Shown here: piece by piece, positions 11,660-22,327 of the stretch
How the letters are laid out: the number at the start of each line of letters is the position of its first letter
Position numbering within the stretch: position 1 is the first letter of the stretch
Assembly (NCBI GenBank): GCA_001599815.1
Contig: BCIA01000003.1
Span: 4,650,001-4,714,000 of the forward strand
Source: Furcasterigmium furcatum
Taxonomy: Eukaryota > Ascomycota > Sordariomycetes > Glomerellales > Plectosphaerellaceae
Reading direction: 5' to 3'
Length of the DNA: 64,000 nt
The notes under the pieces: generated by a model
Database searches by the model: none
The model's input: the letters and a program-made list of their open reading frames with translations, nothing else
What the model was told of the DNA's origin: nothing
Made by a program: the position numbers and the translations under genes

Positions 11660-12153
11660 CACTGCATGCCAACTCACACGTGCCACAGCTCTCCGGCAAC
11701 GGTGAGTGGGACGTTCTCGGCGCAGCAAAGAATTCCAGCGGCGGCAACTACTCCGGCTTCAACAAGAACACCCACTTGTTCTAGAACCGCGACAGCATCG
11801 CCCATGCCATCGCTGAGGCAGGCACAGAGACCTGTACGGCTTAAGTACTTACAACATGCTCAAACTCGGCCGCAATCTGTTCGTGAGCTTCAGTATCCGG
11901 CTCGAAAGACCATTCGACCGCCCCGACACGCAAGAAATCATGCGAGGCCCCGTGCTTCTGCAGACAATCGGTGCTTCTCACGGCGGCAGCGAAAGCTTCT
12001 GGGAGCTCCCGCTGTATACATACCTTAGTACTTCGAACGATAACGGCGATCCAAAGCCTGGGGCGGGAGACCCACAATTCACCGCCACGCCGGGCAATCT
12101 GACGGTGCGACCAGACTACTGCATCCAACTTGTTTACATTCCCAGGCTCTAGT
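11660..12153 (+). pseudogene. Decayed GH127-like (DUF1680, beta-L-arabinofuranosidase family) gene relic
   Basis: Fragments of a GH127-type glycosidase appear in family order but cannot form one frame. At 11663-11783 the frame reads LHANSHVPQLSGN (the family's HANTHIPxxxG motif) then GGNYSGFNKNTHLF, followed by an in-frame TAG at 11782. The same frame continues with NRDSIAHAIAEAGTETCTA to a TAA at 11840. A shifted frame gives YNMLKLGRNLF, the family's ESCxTYNMLKLTRxLF motif. Soon after comes the C-terminal beta-sandwich portion (DTQEIMRGPVLLQ .. TATPGNLTVRPDYC). The central catalytic part that should lie between is missing. I see two stops, a frameshift and an internal deletion. Family assignment is from memory of motifs. 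Confidence 0.6.
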
Positions 12154-13029
12154 AGATGTCGTTGCGTCGCGTGTTGGTGGCGTTGGTTTTCTTTTCGAGA
12201 GCTTATTTCGGACGAGGTCTTTCACCATGGGAGAACCTGGGGATTGTACGTGCGTGTAGTTAGTTCATTGAAATACCAAAACGAAACCGGCTGTGGAGCC
12301 CTCTCCAGCGTTGGAGGCATGAAGATACCCACGACGCTTCTGTCTGTAAGTGAAACCCTGAACTCATGGCCGTCGCAATCCAAACAGACGTGAATATCCA
12401 TCTGCCCCATTCCCCAGACTCCAGATCTATCACTAACCCTGCCGAGACCACATTCCATGCCAACGTGTGCAGCCTTCCTGTCGGCGATCCCATCCCTAGA
12501 GTTTGTCTCCCAGCAGGGTCTACTTCCGGCCGGAGTCAGCTCCGCAAGCGATTCTTCCCCATGACGGGCACCAACGTGATCCGCTGGGCATGTTGTCGGT
12601 GGCACCAACACTGCATTCAACAAGAGACCTGTTGGCGTTGAGGGAGCCTGCGCCCAAGATTCCAACATGCGCCATATGCGTCGCAAGCCTACACCTTCAT
12701 CTGCTCCTTATTCGCATGGGTAAGTATCAAGACCGAACACCCTGAGTTCGCTGCATTCATGGCGACGCGTGCACGCAAGCCTGGCCGGGAGGAATGCCAG
12801 GCAAGAGAGCTGTGAACGATGTTCTCGGTGGAAGGAACGCCAGGCGAGAGAGCCGTGAACGATGTTCTCGGTGCAAACGATTTACATAAATACCCAGACG
12901 TTTCGCTCAACCATAGCCGATCTTATCCTCATCAGCTTTCCGGTTATCACTCGTTTGCCTGCAGTTCTCCTTCAGTCATCCTCTTTATTGTGAATCTGTG
13001 GCAGAGGAGTCCCGCCATTCGCTATTACG
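12154..13029. other. Intergenic region with one small tandem duplication
   Basis: Apart from the duplication at 12791-12873 I see no supported gene. Overlapping frames on both strands are under 160 codons and lack motifs. The last 150 bp should hold the promoter of the collagen-like gene. Confidence 0.5.
12791..12873. repeat. 40-bp tandem duplication, two copies
   Basis: Copies at 12791..12830 and 12834..12873 begin GGAATGCCAGG / GGAACGCCAGG and end GTTCTCGGTG. They differ at three positions, all transitions (T/C, A/G, T/C). Confidence 0.8.
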
Positions 13030-15236
13030 ATGCGTCTCTCCTCGGACCTTTCGGCGCTTCTTGCGTTATTCAACATCGTGAACCCCGGATCCCCCGACAA
13101 CTCCGGGGCGCCCGAGGGTGGCCTTGAGTAAGTCTGCTATGTCTCCAAGGGATTCATCTCCAATGCCGAGTAGGCATGCTTAGTTATCAACACTGTAGGG
13201 CCTCGGGACACGAACAGCCCCAGTTCCTCCTCCAACTCGACACTCAGCAGCCAAAGCACGTACGCAGAACCACGCGCGAGGCTAAACCCTACCTCTTCCC
13301 TGGCGGTACATCTAAGGACTGCCATTTCGCAACCTTCTTCTCGCTTGCAGGGGGCCAGCTACGCGCGGACGGGCAACTTGTCACAACCAGCGCCGGCGCA
13401 GGGGAGAAGCCCTTCACCGGAGGGGCGGGTGATGGGCCTATTAGTCACGGCTTCTCCCTCGAAAACGACATCCTGCAGTGGAAGGATAAGAGCTTCTCCG
13501 GCGGAAAAGCGAGCTTCTGCCTGTCGGAGTCCAACGTTGTCGTGGTCGTTTTCGACGAAGCCCGCAGGCCCGCCGGGTGCACCCTGGTCAACCTCGTGAA
13601 AGTGCCATGTAAGCTTACGTCTGGTCATGTCAGCACGATATGAGCTAACACATCGACTCTCAGATCGTCAGTGCTTCACGTCGCTGAAAGTCGTGGTCCA
13701 GGTTGACGATGAGAAGTCCTCCAAGGGATTCTCCAAGAGTCACTGGCAGGCAACTGAATCGAAGGTTGCGCCATCATCGGAGTGGCGCTCTGGTCCAGGC
13801 AGTGCGGGCAATCATGGCTCGGATCACGGCTCTCATGGGCCCAAGCACAGCTCTCATGGCTTCAAGCACGACTCTCATGGCTCGAAGTGGAACTATGAAG
13901 GATCGAAGCATGTCTACCATGGCCCGAAGTACGGCCCTGGCCACTATCCCGAAGTGTCAAGGCCTTCTTGGTGGTGGCCACCCGGATGGTCGGCGGCCCC
14001 TGGGCCCGCTGGCGCCCCTGGAGCCCCTGGAGCCCCTGGAGCCCCTGGAAGTGATGGAAGAGATGGTAGGAACGGAGCGGACGGTAGAAACGGATGGGAT
14101 GGCAGGAATGGAGCGGACGGTAGAGACGGAGGGGATGGCAGCAACGGAGCAGATGGAAGAGACGGGAGGGACGGCAGAGATGGTGCTGTAGGTGCTGCAG
14201 GACCAGCTGGACCGGCAGGCCCTGCTGGTGCTGCTGGACCGAACGGTGCTGCTGGACCGAACGGTGCTCCTGGTGCTGCTGGACCGAACGGTGCTGCTGG
14301 ACCGAACGGTGCTGCTGGACCGAACGGTGCTGCTGGACCGAACGGTGCTGCTGGACCAAACGGCGACCAGGGCCCTATCGGTGATCAGGGTCCCATTGGT
14401 GATCAGGGTCCCATTGGCGACCAAGGTCTTCAGGGCCCTATTGGTGACCAAGGCCCTATTGGCGATCAGGGTCCTATTGGTGATCAGGGCCCCCTCGGCG
14501 ATCAGGGNNNNNNNNNNNNNNNNNNNNNNNNNNNNNNNNNNNNNNNNNNNNNNNNNNNNNNNNNNNNNNNNNNNNNNNNNNNNNNNNNNNNNNNNNNNNN
14601 NNNNNNNNNNNNNNNNNNNNNNNNNNNNNNNNNNNNNNNNNNNNNNNNNNNNNNNNNNNNNNNNNNNNNNNNNNNNNNNNNNNNNNNNNNNNNNNNNNNN
14701 NNNNNNNNNNNNNNNNNNNNNNNNNNNNNNNNNNNNNNNNNNNNNNNNNNNNNNNNNNNNNNNNNNNNNNNNNNNNNNNNNNNNNNNNNNNNNNNNNNNN
14801 NNNNNNNNNNNNNNNNNNNNNNNNNNNNNNNNNNNNNNNNNNNNNNCAAGGCCCTATTGGCGACCAAGGCCCTATTGGCGACCAAGGCCCTATTGGCGAC
14901 CAAGGTCTTCAGGGCCCCCTCGGCGATCAGGGCCCTATCGGCGACCAGGGTCCTATTGGCGCCCAAGGCGCCGCTGGCGTTGCTGGACCAGCCGGCGCCC
15001 AAGGAGCAGCCGGCGTTGCTGGACCTGCTGGCGCTGAAGGACCTGCTGGCGCTGCTGGTCCCGCAGGTGCTGCTGGACCTGCTGGCGGTCCTGGACCTGC
15101 GGGCTCTGCTGGACCTGCCGGCGCCCAAGGACCTGCTGGTGGCCCTGGACCTGCCGGTGCTGCGGGACCAGCTGGCGCCCAAGGACCAGCCGGCCCAATT
15201 GGCCCCCAAGGCCCCCAAGGCCCAGCCGGCCCCTAA
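13030..15236 (+). CDS. Secreted protein with N-terminal globular domain and long collagen-like Gly-X-Y tail (interrupted by assembly gap)
   Basis: Three exons: 13030..13127, 13199..13608 and 13664..15236. The N-terminus (MRLSSDLSALLALFNIV) resembles a short signal peptide. A globular domain of about 140 residues follows, with TFFSLAGGQLRADGQLV and ASFCLSESNVVVVVFDE, resembling the DUF7908-type heads of fungal secreted proteins (assignment uncertain). After a His/Ser/Gly-rich linker, 56 uninterrupted Gly-X-Y triplets run from 14002 to the gap (GAPG, DGRDG, GPNGAA and GPIGDQ subtypes). After the gap another 42 triplets run from 14850 to a TAA at 15234..15236, ending QGPAGP. The two halves are not in the same frame across the N run, so the gap length is wrong. 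Likely an extracellular or wall-surface fibrous protein. Confidence 0.82.
14508..14846. other. Assembly gap (339 N) inside the collagen repeat
   Basis: A run of N sits where near-identical 18-bp units (coding GPIGDQ) flank both sides, so it probably marks a collapsed or unresolved repeat array. The size is not compatible with one open frame. A true length congruent to 1 modulo 3 is needed. Confidence 0.95.
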
Positions 15237-15941
15237 ATGTCTTTCAGATTTTAGGTGGGACGACTCAACACTACTAAGGATCGAAGTGCGGCTACGAACT
15301 ACAACCGACGATTATCCTTCTTTTCTCACTTCATCGATGAACACTCACAACAACCTCGAAGATCTTCAACTTCTCAGACGATCAGACAATACACCACATG
15401 ACTATTGCTACGGGGAAGGTGTTTTACGGGTACCATTACTGTTACTTCTGTCTTTGGCGCGGGCTATTTGCAAACTTGGGCAATGAAAACCTTTTTATTA
15501 CTGTCAATCTTTAATAATAGACTTAAAGCATGGCGTTTTCCCCTGTAATAGTCAGCACTAACTTGCGCTGCAGTGACTCGTGGAAACTCTCCCAGCGGGG
15601 TGGTCGGCGTGGAGGGCGAGCTATGTCCGGGTTGTCGTGCAAAGAAGCCTCGGCTCTGATAGGGCATTTTCGCGGAACTCGTCGCTGATGAGTTTATCGC
15701 CCCTGAATCACACTTCAAATCACCGAAGTAGGCTCGCTTAGAAGGAACTATCAGAGTCCGAGTCGTACCCGTAGCTGTCCATGCGAACATGGCGGAAAGC
15801 GGGATTTCGTGGCAACCTTTCCCGATGGCCAGTAATGGGACTGCGATGTTACCCACCCCGAAGGTGAGGGCCAGAGTTCAGCTGTATTCTACTGTACTAC
15901 CTAAGTACCTGCTAGAAAAACTGCTGGCTGCTCTCTTTCAG
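15237..15941. other. Convergent intergenic region, no gene seen
   Basis: 705 bp between the stop of the collagen-like gene and the stop of the haloacid dehalogenase. The longest minus-strand frame (130 codons, 15464..15856) has low-complexity composition and no motif. Confidence 0.5.
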
Positions 15942-16750
15942 TTACTTTGATCCCGCTAAACCGCCTGCAATGATTCCCCTGGCCATATCCTCGAAGCTCG
16001 ATGCCATGACGTCCATCTCGCCAAATAGGTCAGTGCAGGCCTCCTTCTCCCAGACAGTGCAATACGCTCCCTTGAAGCTAGTAGTCAACAGTTAGTGAGA
16101 CACCGTTACCAAGATGAAGAACCATGTCCCGTCTGGAACACCGAGAACACATACCCTACCGACTTGGCAGCCGATACGTCCCACATGTGCGCGGCGGCGA
16201 ACCAACATTCTTCGGATCCAAAGCGGTCTAGGAGTGGCCGGTATGACTCCGGCGCCGGCTTCCCGATTCCAAGGGTGTCGCAAGATATGAAGTTCTCGGC
16301 CGGCATGTCTATGCCATTCCGGGAGAAGTACCCGCTGACCCTGTTGGTATCGCCGGCCGTGAAGGCCCAGCACGTGAATCCGGCCTCTCGAAGAAGCCTG
16401 AAGCACTCGGCCACACCCGGACGCGCCTCAAGCTTCATAAATTGCTCGAGGATGTAGGTGAGGTCGTCGTCAGTCGCGAACTGTCGTGGCTCCTCAATCC
16501 CCGCCATCCAGAGCATCCGGTAGAACAAGCTCTTGAAGACATCGTAGAATCGGACGTAACGGCCGGAAATACTAAGGTATGTATACTCGCGCTCGGCGGC
16601 CTCGAACCACGCGTAGCCCAGGAGCTTAGGCTTGATACACTCTACTCGAAGACGCTCGCCGAGACGGGCCTCCAGGGCATCAAAAATAGCGTCGTAGGAG
16701 ACACAGGTGCCAACGACGTCAAAAACGACATGCTTCGGCGTAGATGCCAT
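15942..16750 (-). CDS. Haloacid dehalogenase type II family hydrolase
   Basis: HAD-superfamily hydrolase of the L-2-haloacid dehalogenase type. Exons 16750..16155 and 16077..15942 encode 243 residues, normal for the family. The nucleophile Asp is in VVFDVVGT (about residue 11). Motif II is CWAFTAGDTNR, and the C-terminal AAHMWDVSAAKSVG|FKGAYCTVWE spans the intron, whose removal (GTATGT donor) restores the conserved sequence. Real substrates of the many fungal paralogues are mostly unknown, so dehalogenase activity is only a family label. No targeting signal is visible, so it is probably cytosolic. Confidence 0.9.
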
Positions 16751-17883
16751 CGTGGAAGATGCTAGCTTTGATGAGGTCGTAGATGAAAACGAAGACTGGG
16801 AAGCGTTGGATGGTCTTCGGTCCGACGTTGCCGCAGCGGTAAAGGGATGGATACTTGGTAGCGGTCGGGCTGTAAGTAGTAAAGTGTGTATTGATTCTTG
16901 ATTCTTGATAAATCGGGCGGGCAGGGGGGGATAAAGTAGAATGCCTGGGCTTGGCGCCCGAAGGCCGGCGACACACCATGAAGTTAAGTACTCGGCGCCA
17001 AATCCCAGAAGCCAGGCTGTTTGCTGCACAAGGGGCAAGTCCCGCCTCCGCTCACTACACGCCGGCCGGCAGCCACGTTACCTACCCCATGTGGGCCAAG
17101 ATGATTACATATTGGATATGCCCATTGGTCGCTTTCCTTTGCGTTCCGGTGTCAATTTTGCCTGTACGATTATCGACCATGAGGTAAATAGATTATCCCT
17201 CTCATGGTTTCGATGATTAGACCCAAAGATAACGATGCCGGCTCTCTGATACCTTGCAGGTGCCGGTGCCGATGCTATATTCTGCCGGCCGTCCGGAACC
17301 GGGACCGGAGACAAGAAGCATGCAACCTGCTCCACCGAAGCAACCGGCGGGTGGGTTGACTGAGCCAGGGGTTCAACTAACCAATCACAAGGGTTTCCGG
17401 TCTAACCAAGATTCCTATCACCGGTGGCACCTTCAGTGGCACCCGGCTGCGTCACGAGTCCGAGGCACCACAGCCGGATTTGTGAGCCGGCGGTTCGCAC
17501 GACTCGGTCAGCACTTGAGCGTTATGCACCGGCTCAAAGATCAGCATCCCTGCTCGCCAAGCGTTTTCAAGACATGCCCCGTAGATAAGAAAGCTGGGGA
17601 AGTGGAGATTTTCGGCGCACCTGGGCGGCTTTTGTGACGACCACCCAACCCGGTGTTGCTTTTCCCCTCAGAGGACACTCACTCTCCCAGACATACCGCA
17701 CTCTTCCCAGATATAGGCAATCCGCACGGCGAAATAGGAAGCTACTGCAGACTGGTCGTGGCCAGTCATCTATAAGAGGGGCTTCCTCCTCAAAATCCAT
17801 ACGCAACACACCCGGTCACTGTCCACAGCACCACACGGCAACAAACCCTCCATCCCTTCAAGTCTCGTTTCATTCCTCAAGTC
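16751..17883. other. Divergent intergenic region
   Basis: 1.1 kb between the HAD gene start and the MFS transporter start, with no supported gene. Small frames overlap on both strands without motifs. It presumably contains both promoters. Confidence 0.5.
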
Positions 17884-19567
17884 ATGGCCGACATCAAACC
17901 AGTGAAATCGGGGCCAGCCGCGTCCGAAGCCATCGGCGAGGCGGACCCGGTCAAGATGGAACTCTCTGCACATGATCTTGAACTGGAGCAGGCCTTGCGG
18001 AGCTACGTTCCTGGGTCGGATGCCGAGAAGCGCTTGGTCCGCAAGCTGGACTTCTTTCTCATGCCGACAGTATGGTTCATGTACATCCTCGCTTACATCG
18101 ATCGGCAGAACATCGTCAGACCATCCTTTGCTAAACTTTCCGGACATGAGCTGACGCTGTCCTCCTAGGGCAATGCCAAAATCGCTGGCATGGGAGACGA
18201 TTTGTCTCTGAGCGACGACGGTATGTTACAGACCGCGAATGCAGATACAGGTTTCACAATGGCTGACTACCGGTGCAGAGTACGCGATGCTTCTGAGCAT
18301 TTTCTTCATCGGATACCTTATCTGCGAGGTGCCCTCGAACCTCCTCCTCACGCGGTCCCGACCATCCTACTATCTCCCGGGCCTAATGGTCGTCTGGGGC
18401 ACGATCACCTCCTGTATGTCAGTCGCCCGCAACTACGAAGGCATGCTCGCCATGCGATTCTTCCTCGGATGCATCGAGGCGGGTTTCTTTCCCGGAGTGC
18501 TATACCTCATGACTTGCTGGTACAAGAAGTCGGAAATTGGTTAGTCCTCCTACTGAGCGCGTACATCCATCATGGGCCATCGCTTACAATGAAGCGAAAT
18601 AGGCAAGCGGTTCTCCATCTTCTTCACGGCCTCCGTCTGCTCTGGCGCCCTGAGCGGCCTTCTCGCCGGCGCCATCACGAGCAACATGGAGGGCGTGAAC
18701 GGCATGCGAGGGTGGCGCTGGCTGTATCTGCTTGAGGGCGTCTGCACTGTCGCGTTTGCGTTCGTCTTCAAGTTCGTCCTGCTCGACTTTCCCGAGACCA
18801 CCAAGCGCTTCTCGCTGGAAGAACGCCAGCTCGCCGTGGTGCGCATGATGCACGATCGCAACACGACGACGGCGAGGCACACGATCAAGCTCACCCACTG
18901 GCAGGCCGTCAAGGCCGCCTTCGCAGATCCTCGGACGTACATCTTCACCGTCCTCTTCGTCATGGACCTCGGCTCTTGCACCATCTCGTACTTCATACCC
19001 ACGATTGTCCGCCAGATGGGGTACACCTCGGTCACGGCCCAGTACATGACCATCCCCATCTGGATGGTCGCAGCCGTCTTTCTCATCGTGCTCTCGTTCA
19101 CCGCCGATAAGACGGGAGATCGCCGCTTCCACATTGCGGGCTGTCTGTGCCTCAGCTTCATCTGCACCATCGTCTGCATCACAGTTAACAACTCGGTCGT
19201 GCTCTACACGATGCTCTGCTTCTACATTGCCGGTCTGTACACCGCGCTGCCGCTCATATTGAACTGGACGTCCGAGGTCGTGTCTCTACCGGCCGAGAAG
19301 CGCGCCGTGGTTGTGGCATTTGTCAACTCGGTCGGCAACCTGTCCGCCGTATACGGCAGCCGCCTCTGGCCTGCGACCGACGGTCCCACCTTCACCAAGG
19401 GCTTTGCGACCACTGGCGCCTTCACTGGCTTTGGTACCATCCTTGCCATCATGATTCCCATCATCTGCAAGTACCTGCCCAAGGAGGGACAGACCAAGGC
19501 CGAAAGGGACATTCTTGCTCAAGAAGACGCTCGTCTCGAGCAGAGGGAGCGCATGGGAGACGTTTGA
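17884..19567 (+). CDS. MFS transporter, DAL5/allantoate permease-like anion:cation symporter
   Basis: Twelve-helix major facilitator of the ACS family (allantoate, nicotinate, pantothenate and related organic anions). Exons 17884..18114, 18169..18220, 18279..18539 and 18603..19567 encode 502 residues. Family features in order: a hydrophilic N-terminus, KLDFFLMPTVWFMYILAYIDRQNI at TM1, FFIGYLICEVPSNLLL at TM2, RFFLGCIEAGFFPGVLYL, then GWRWLYLLEG and a long central loop. The C-terminal half includes SEVVSLPAEKRAVVVAFVNSVGN. All joins are in phase (NI|GN, DD|EYA, EIG|KRFS). The substrate cannot be told from sequence. The plasma membrane is expected. Confidence 0.93.
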
Positions 19568-20407
19568 GGTGCTGGATCACAGTCACTGGTCAGGGGGGGT
19601 GCTGTTGTGTCGCCTTCTTGTGTTCTTGGGGCGGTGGTCTGGTTCTGGGGTCTGTCACCTGTGGCACTCTGTGCTCTTCTGCAGACTCGTGATCAGTTCT
19701 ACTCATTTTGCCGCGAACTTTCAATGCCGAGTCATATATTGCTTTTATTAGCTCCTGTAAGTTATTAGAATTTAGAAGGCCTGTTTCTATTGCTCTAGAT
19801 ATCCGCCTTGCGCATACACGGCTGAATTACACGACTGCTGGGAACTTTCACCATGCTCTCGGACTCTCTCTTGTTGTCTTCAATTCTGCGCAGCCAACTT
19901 GCACAAACAGCTGGCTTTGGAGCAGGTGCCCGCCTACCAGGATCTCTGATGCGTTCTGTTCTTGGAAATTTTCTCGTCCTATCCTGCCCTGTCCCATGCT
20001 GATTGACGGCAGGAAGCCTCCCCTTGGTACGTAGGTACTTAAAGGTTGGGCGCGATCGTTCAACAACTTGTCACACGACTCACATGGAACCTGCGAGGCT
20101 TCAGTTTGGGCAGTATCAGGCCTCACATGACGGGCCCTTCTATCGAGATAGTACATTCTATGCAGGCATTATATACAGAGGAATCAGTATGTCTTGTGAG
20201 AAAGGCCGGTCCGAGCCACGATAAAAGTAAGCAATCACTGGTGAGCGAGCGTTCCACCGGATGGTGCGCCACCACGGCTTAGTCGTGTGTATTTGTGCGA
20301 GCCAGTAACTCTATACATTCATCGATGCTTCCAGCGGGAATTTTGGAAAGTGGCATCTCGTCTACGGCCTCCTCCCGAATACTGATGGCACGCGGGTTCA
20401 TCATTTC
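19568..20407. other. Convergent intergenic region, no gene seen
   Basis: 840 bp between the MFS transporter stop and the aldolase stop. Only short motif-free frames. Confidence 0.5.
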
Positions 20408-21514
20408 TTATCGGAGGACTTCACCGTTGCTCTCCTCGACGATGCGGTCGAATTCGGGCTGGAACTCGATGTAGAAGTTGTCCTATAGTACTCGTCAGCC
20501 AAGTGGTCCGACCGCACATGCGCTCTGCTCTACTCACCGCGCCTTGTATGACATCGGCACTGAACTGGGCGACGTGATCAGCGATGATAGACTTCTGGAG
20601 ACCATTTGCAGCGGCCGCTTCCGCCATCAACTGGGACTGGCACGCGCGATCCAGACTGTAGAACAAGAACGCGGCTTCATCCACAGTTTTCCCCACTGTC
20701 AGAAGCCCGTGGTTCTTCAGAATGCAGACCATATTATCTTGACCAAGTGCGGCTGCGATGGCCTGTCCCTCCTCTTGAAGGATCGCTTGCCCTCCGTGGT
20801 CATCGTAGACGCTCTGCTTCCCGAAAAAGTTGCACGCATCTGCTGCCTTTCAGTACGGTTTCCGACACGCGACAGACCGGATCTTCGGGGGGGAGGGGTC
20901 ATACCTTGGGTGATCATCTCAACGGGTCTGCCGAATGCACTCCACGTCTTCCCGTGAACGCTGTGGGCGTGGGCAGCAGCCAAGGCATCCGGACGGGCCT
21001 TGTGTACTGCAGAGTGAATCATGAATCCAGCCGTGTTGACCACGGCCTGGTTGCCGCCCTCGACAACATACCCCTCGCTGTCAACCAGGACGAGATCCGA
21101 AGCTTTCATGGAGGCGAAGTGCTTGGCATAAGGGTTGAACCACAGGTGGTCGCTTAGTACGGGATCTGGTCGGCTCGGTGCCAGGTCATCAGCCTCGAGT
21201 TCTCAACAGAGCCTGTGCCAGGAGTCAGGGCTCGGGGCTTTGCGTCCAGACGAACCGCGCATCGAAATGTGACCGGCGATGCCTTCGGCGTAGCCGTTCT
21301 TAGCGAAGAAGCGGAAGGCCGCGGCCATGTGCTCCTTGGCCCATTGACGCTGAGCCAAGGGGGACGAGAATGATGGGATGCCCTGTAGTTTCAGTTTACC
21401 ATTACGATCTCCCCGAGCCAGGTCTTGGAAGTTGTATGCGGGGGGAGGAGATAAGACTTGGGCATGTGCCGGAGGGGCTGAGGCCTCGGTCTGTGTAATG
21501 GTCGTAGTAGACAT
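20408..21514 (-). CDS. Class II aldolase/adducin domain protein
   Basis: Zinc-dependent class II aldolase-fold enzyme (family members act on sugar phosphates; fungal substrates are mostly unknown). Exons 21514..21256, 21165..20905, 20839..20538 and 20482..20408 encode 298 residues. The fold shows NGYAEGIAGHIS (phosphate-binding loop region), HSAVHKARPDALAAAHAHSVHG with the metal-binding HxH, and KNHGLLTVG with the third His. The end of exon 2/start of exon 3 has two possible AG acceptors three bases apart (20839 or 20842). I prefer the one giving ITQ|DACNFF. An upstream in-frame ATG at 21574 exists, but a TATA-like stretch sits only about 15-20 bp above it, so I use 21514. Confidence 0.9.
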
Positions 21515-22327
21515 GGCGACGGGCTGTGTGCCGGTACCTGGTGGGCGCTCAGGGCACTTAATTCCAGAGGGCATGAACCGCCGGTTATATTAGTGCAATC
21601 CGGCCCTGGAAGTGGTGCCACATGCGCCCTTCTCGTGTCGCCACAATCCCGGCAAAAGGCGACCGGGCCGGTCCGGTACCTCTCTGATCCCCTGTCCGAC
21701 TTTCGTTTCCTCGCGACACGTAATTTACTTGAGGGTTATTAAGATAAGATAAATGTGGGCAGCGGCCGACGGAGGAGGGTATTATGAGTTTGATTGTAAT
21801 TCGCGCCCCGTGCACCTCGGAGCCGTCCTTTCACGCCGCTCGCTTGCTATTCGTACGCGACACTCGAATCTGTCGCGTGTCTCTGGATTTACCGTGACTC
21901 GGAGACAGATCTATGCAGGGGCCTGCTCATGCGACTACGACAACGGCTCCCAACGGGCGCTTGGAAGCTGTCGAGTAGGCGTGGATCCGATCGAGAGGTG
22001 TTTGGACGTGCGGCACTTTCATTTCACTGCCGTCAAGTAAGAGGATGAACATGCCGTCGATGAAGACGGTAAATATGCCGTCAGAGCAGAAGTCCATACA
22101 GATTGCGCCGGTTGCGGCGACGGCTGGACGCAGTGTACGGAGTCCGGGGGTTTGGAGGTGTGGTTCTCAGCAACGGACCTGACAATGACACTGTACACCG
22201 ACTGAACCTAGGGACTTCTACACGCTTTCCTTTTTCTTTCTAGGGAGTCTCATCCATGGAATTTTCGATTGTTTCAATTGAATATTTCATCGTATTCTGG
22301 GTCTAAATGGCTTGTTGCGTTGACCGA
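21515..22327. other. Intergenic region between aldolase and terpene synthase
   Basis: Contains the aldolase promoter and, on its right part, the 3' flank of the terpene synthase. No supported gene. Confidence 0.5.

Noticed and set aside
12222..12686. 154-codon minus-strand frame
   Set aside because: No motif, no plausible splice partners, and mixed composition; probably chance.
14192..14500. CRISPR-like array at the regular repeat around 14.2-14.5 kb
   Set aside because: Repeats are contiguous coding triplets without spacers, and the genome is eukaryotic.
14192..15037. Alternative frame through the collagen repeat
   Set aside because: Reads poly-Leu and RPYW repeats that are off-frame products of the Gly-X-Y codons.
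18550..19191. 213-codon minus-strand frame opposite the MFS gene
   Set aside because: Antisense shadow; the plus strand carries conserved transporter motifs.
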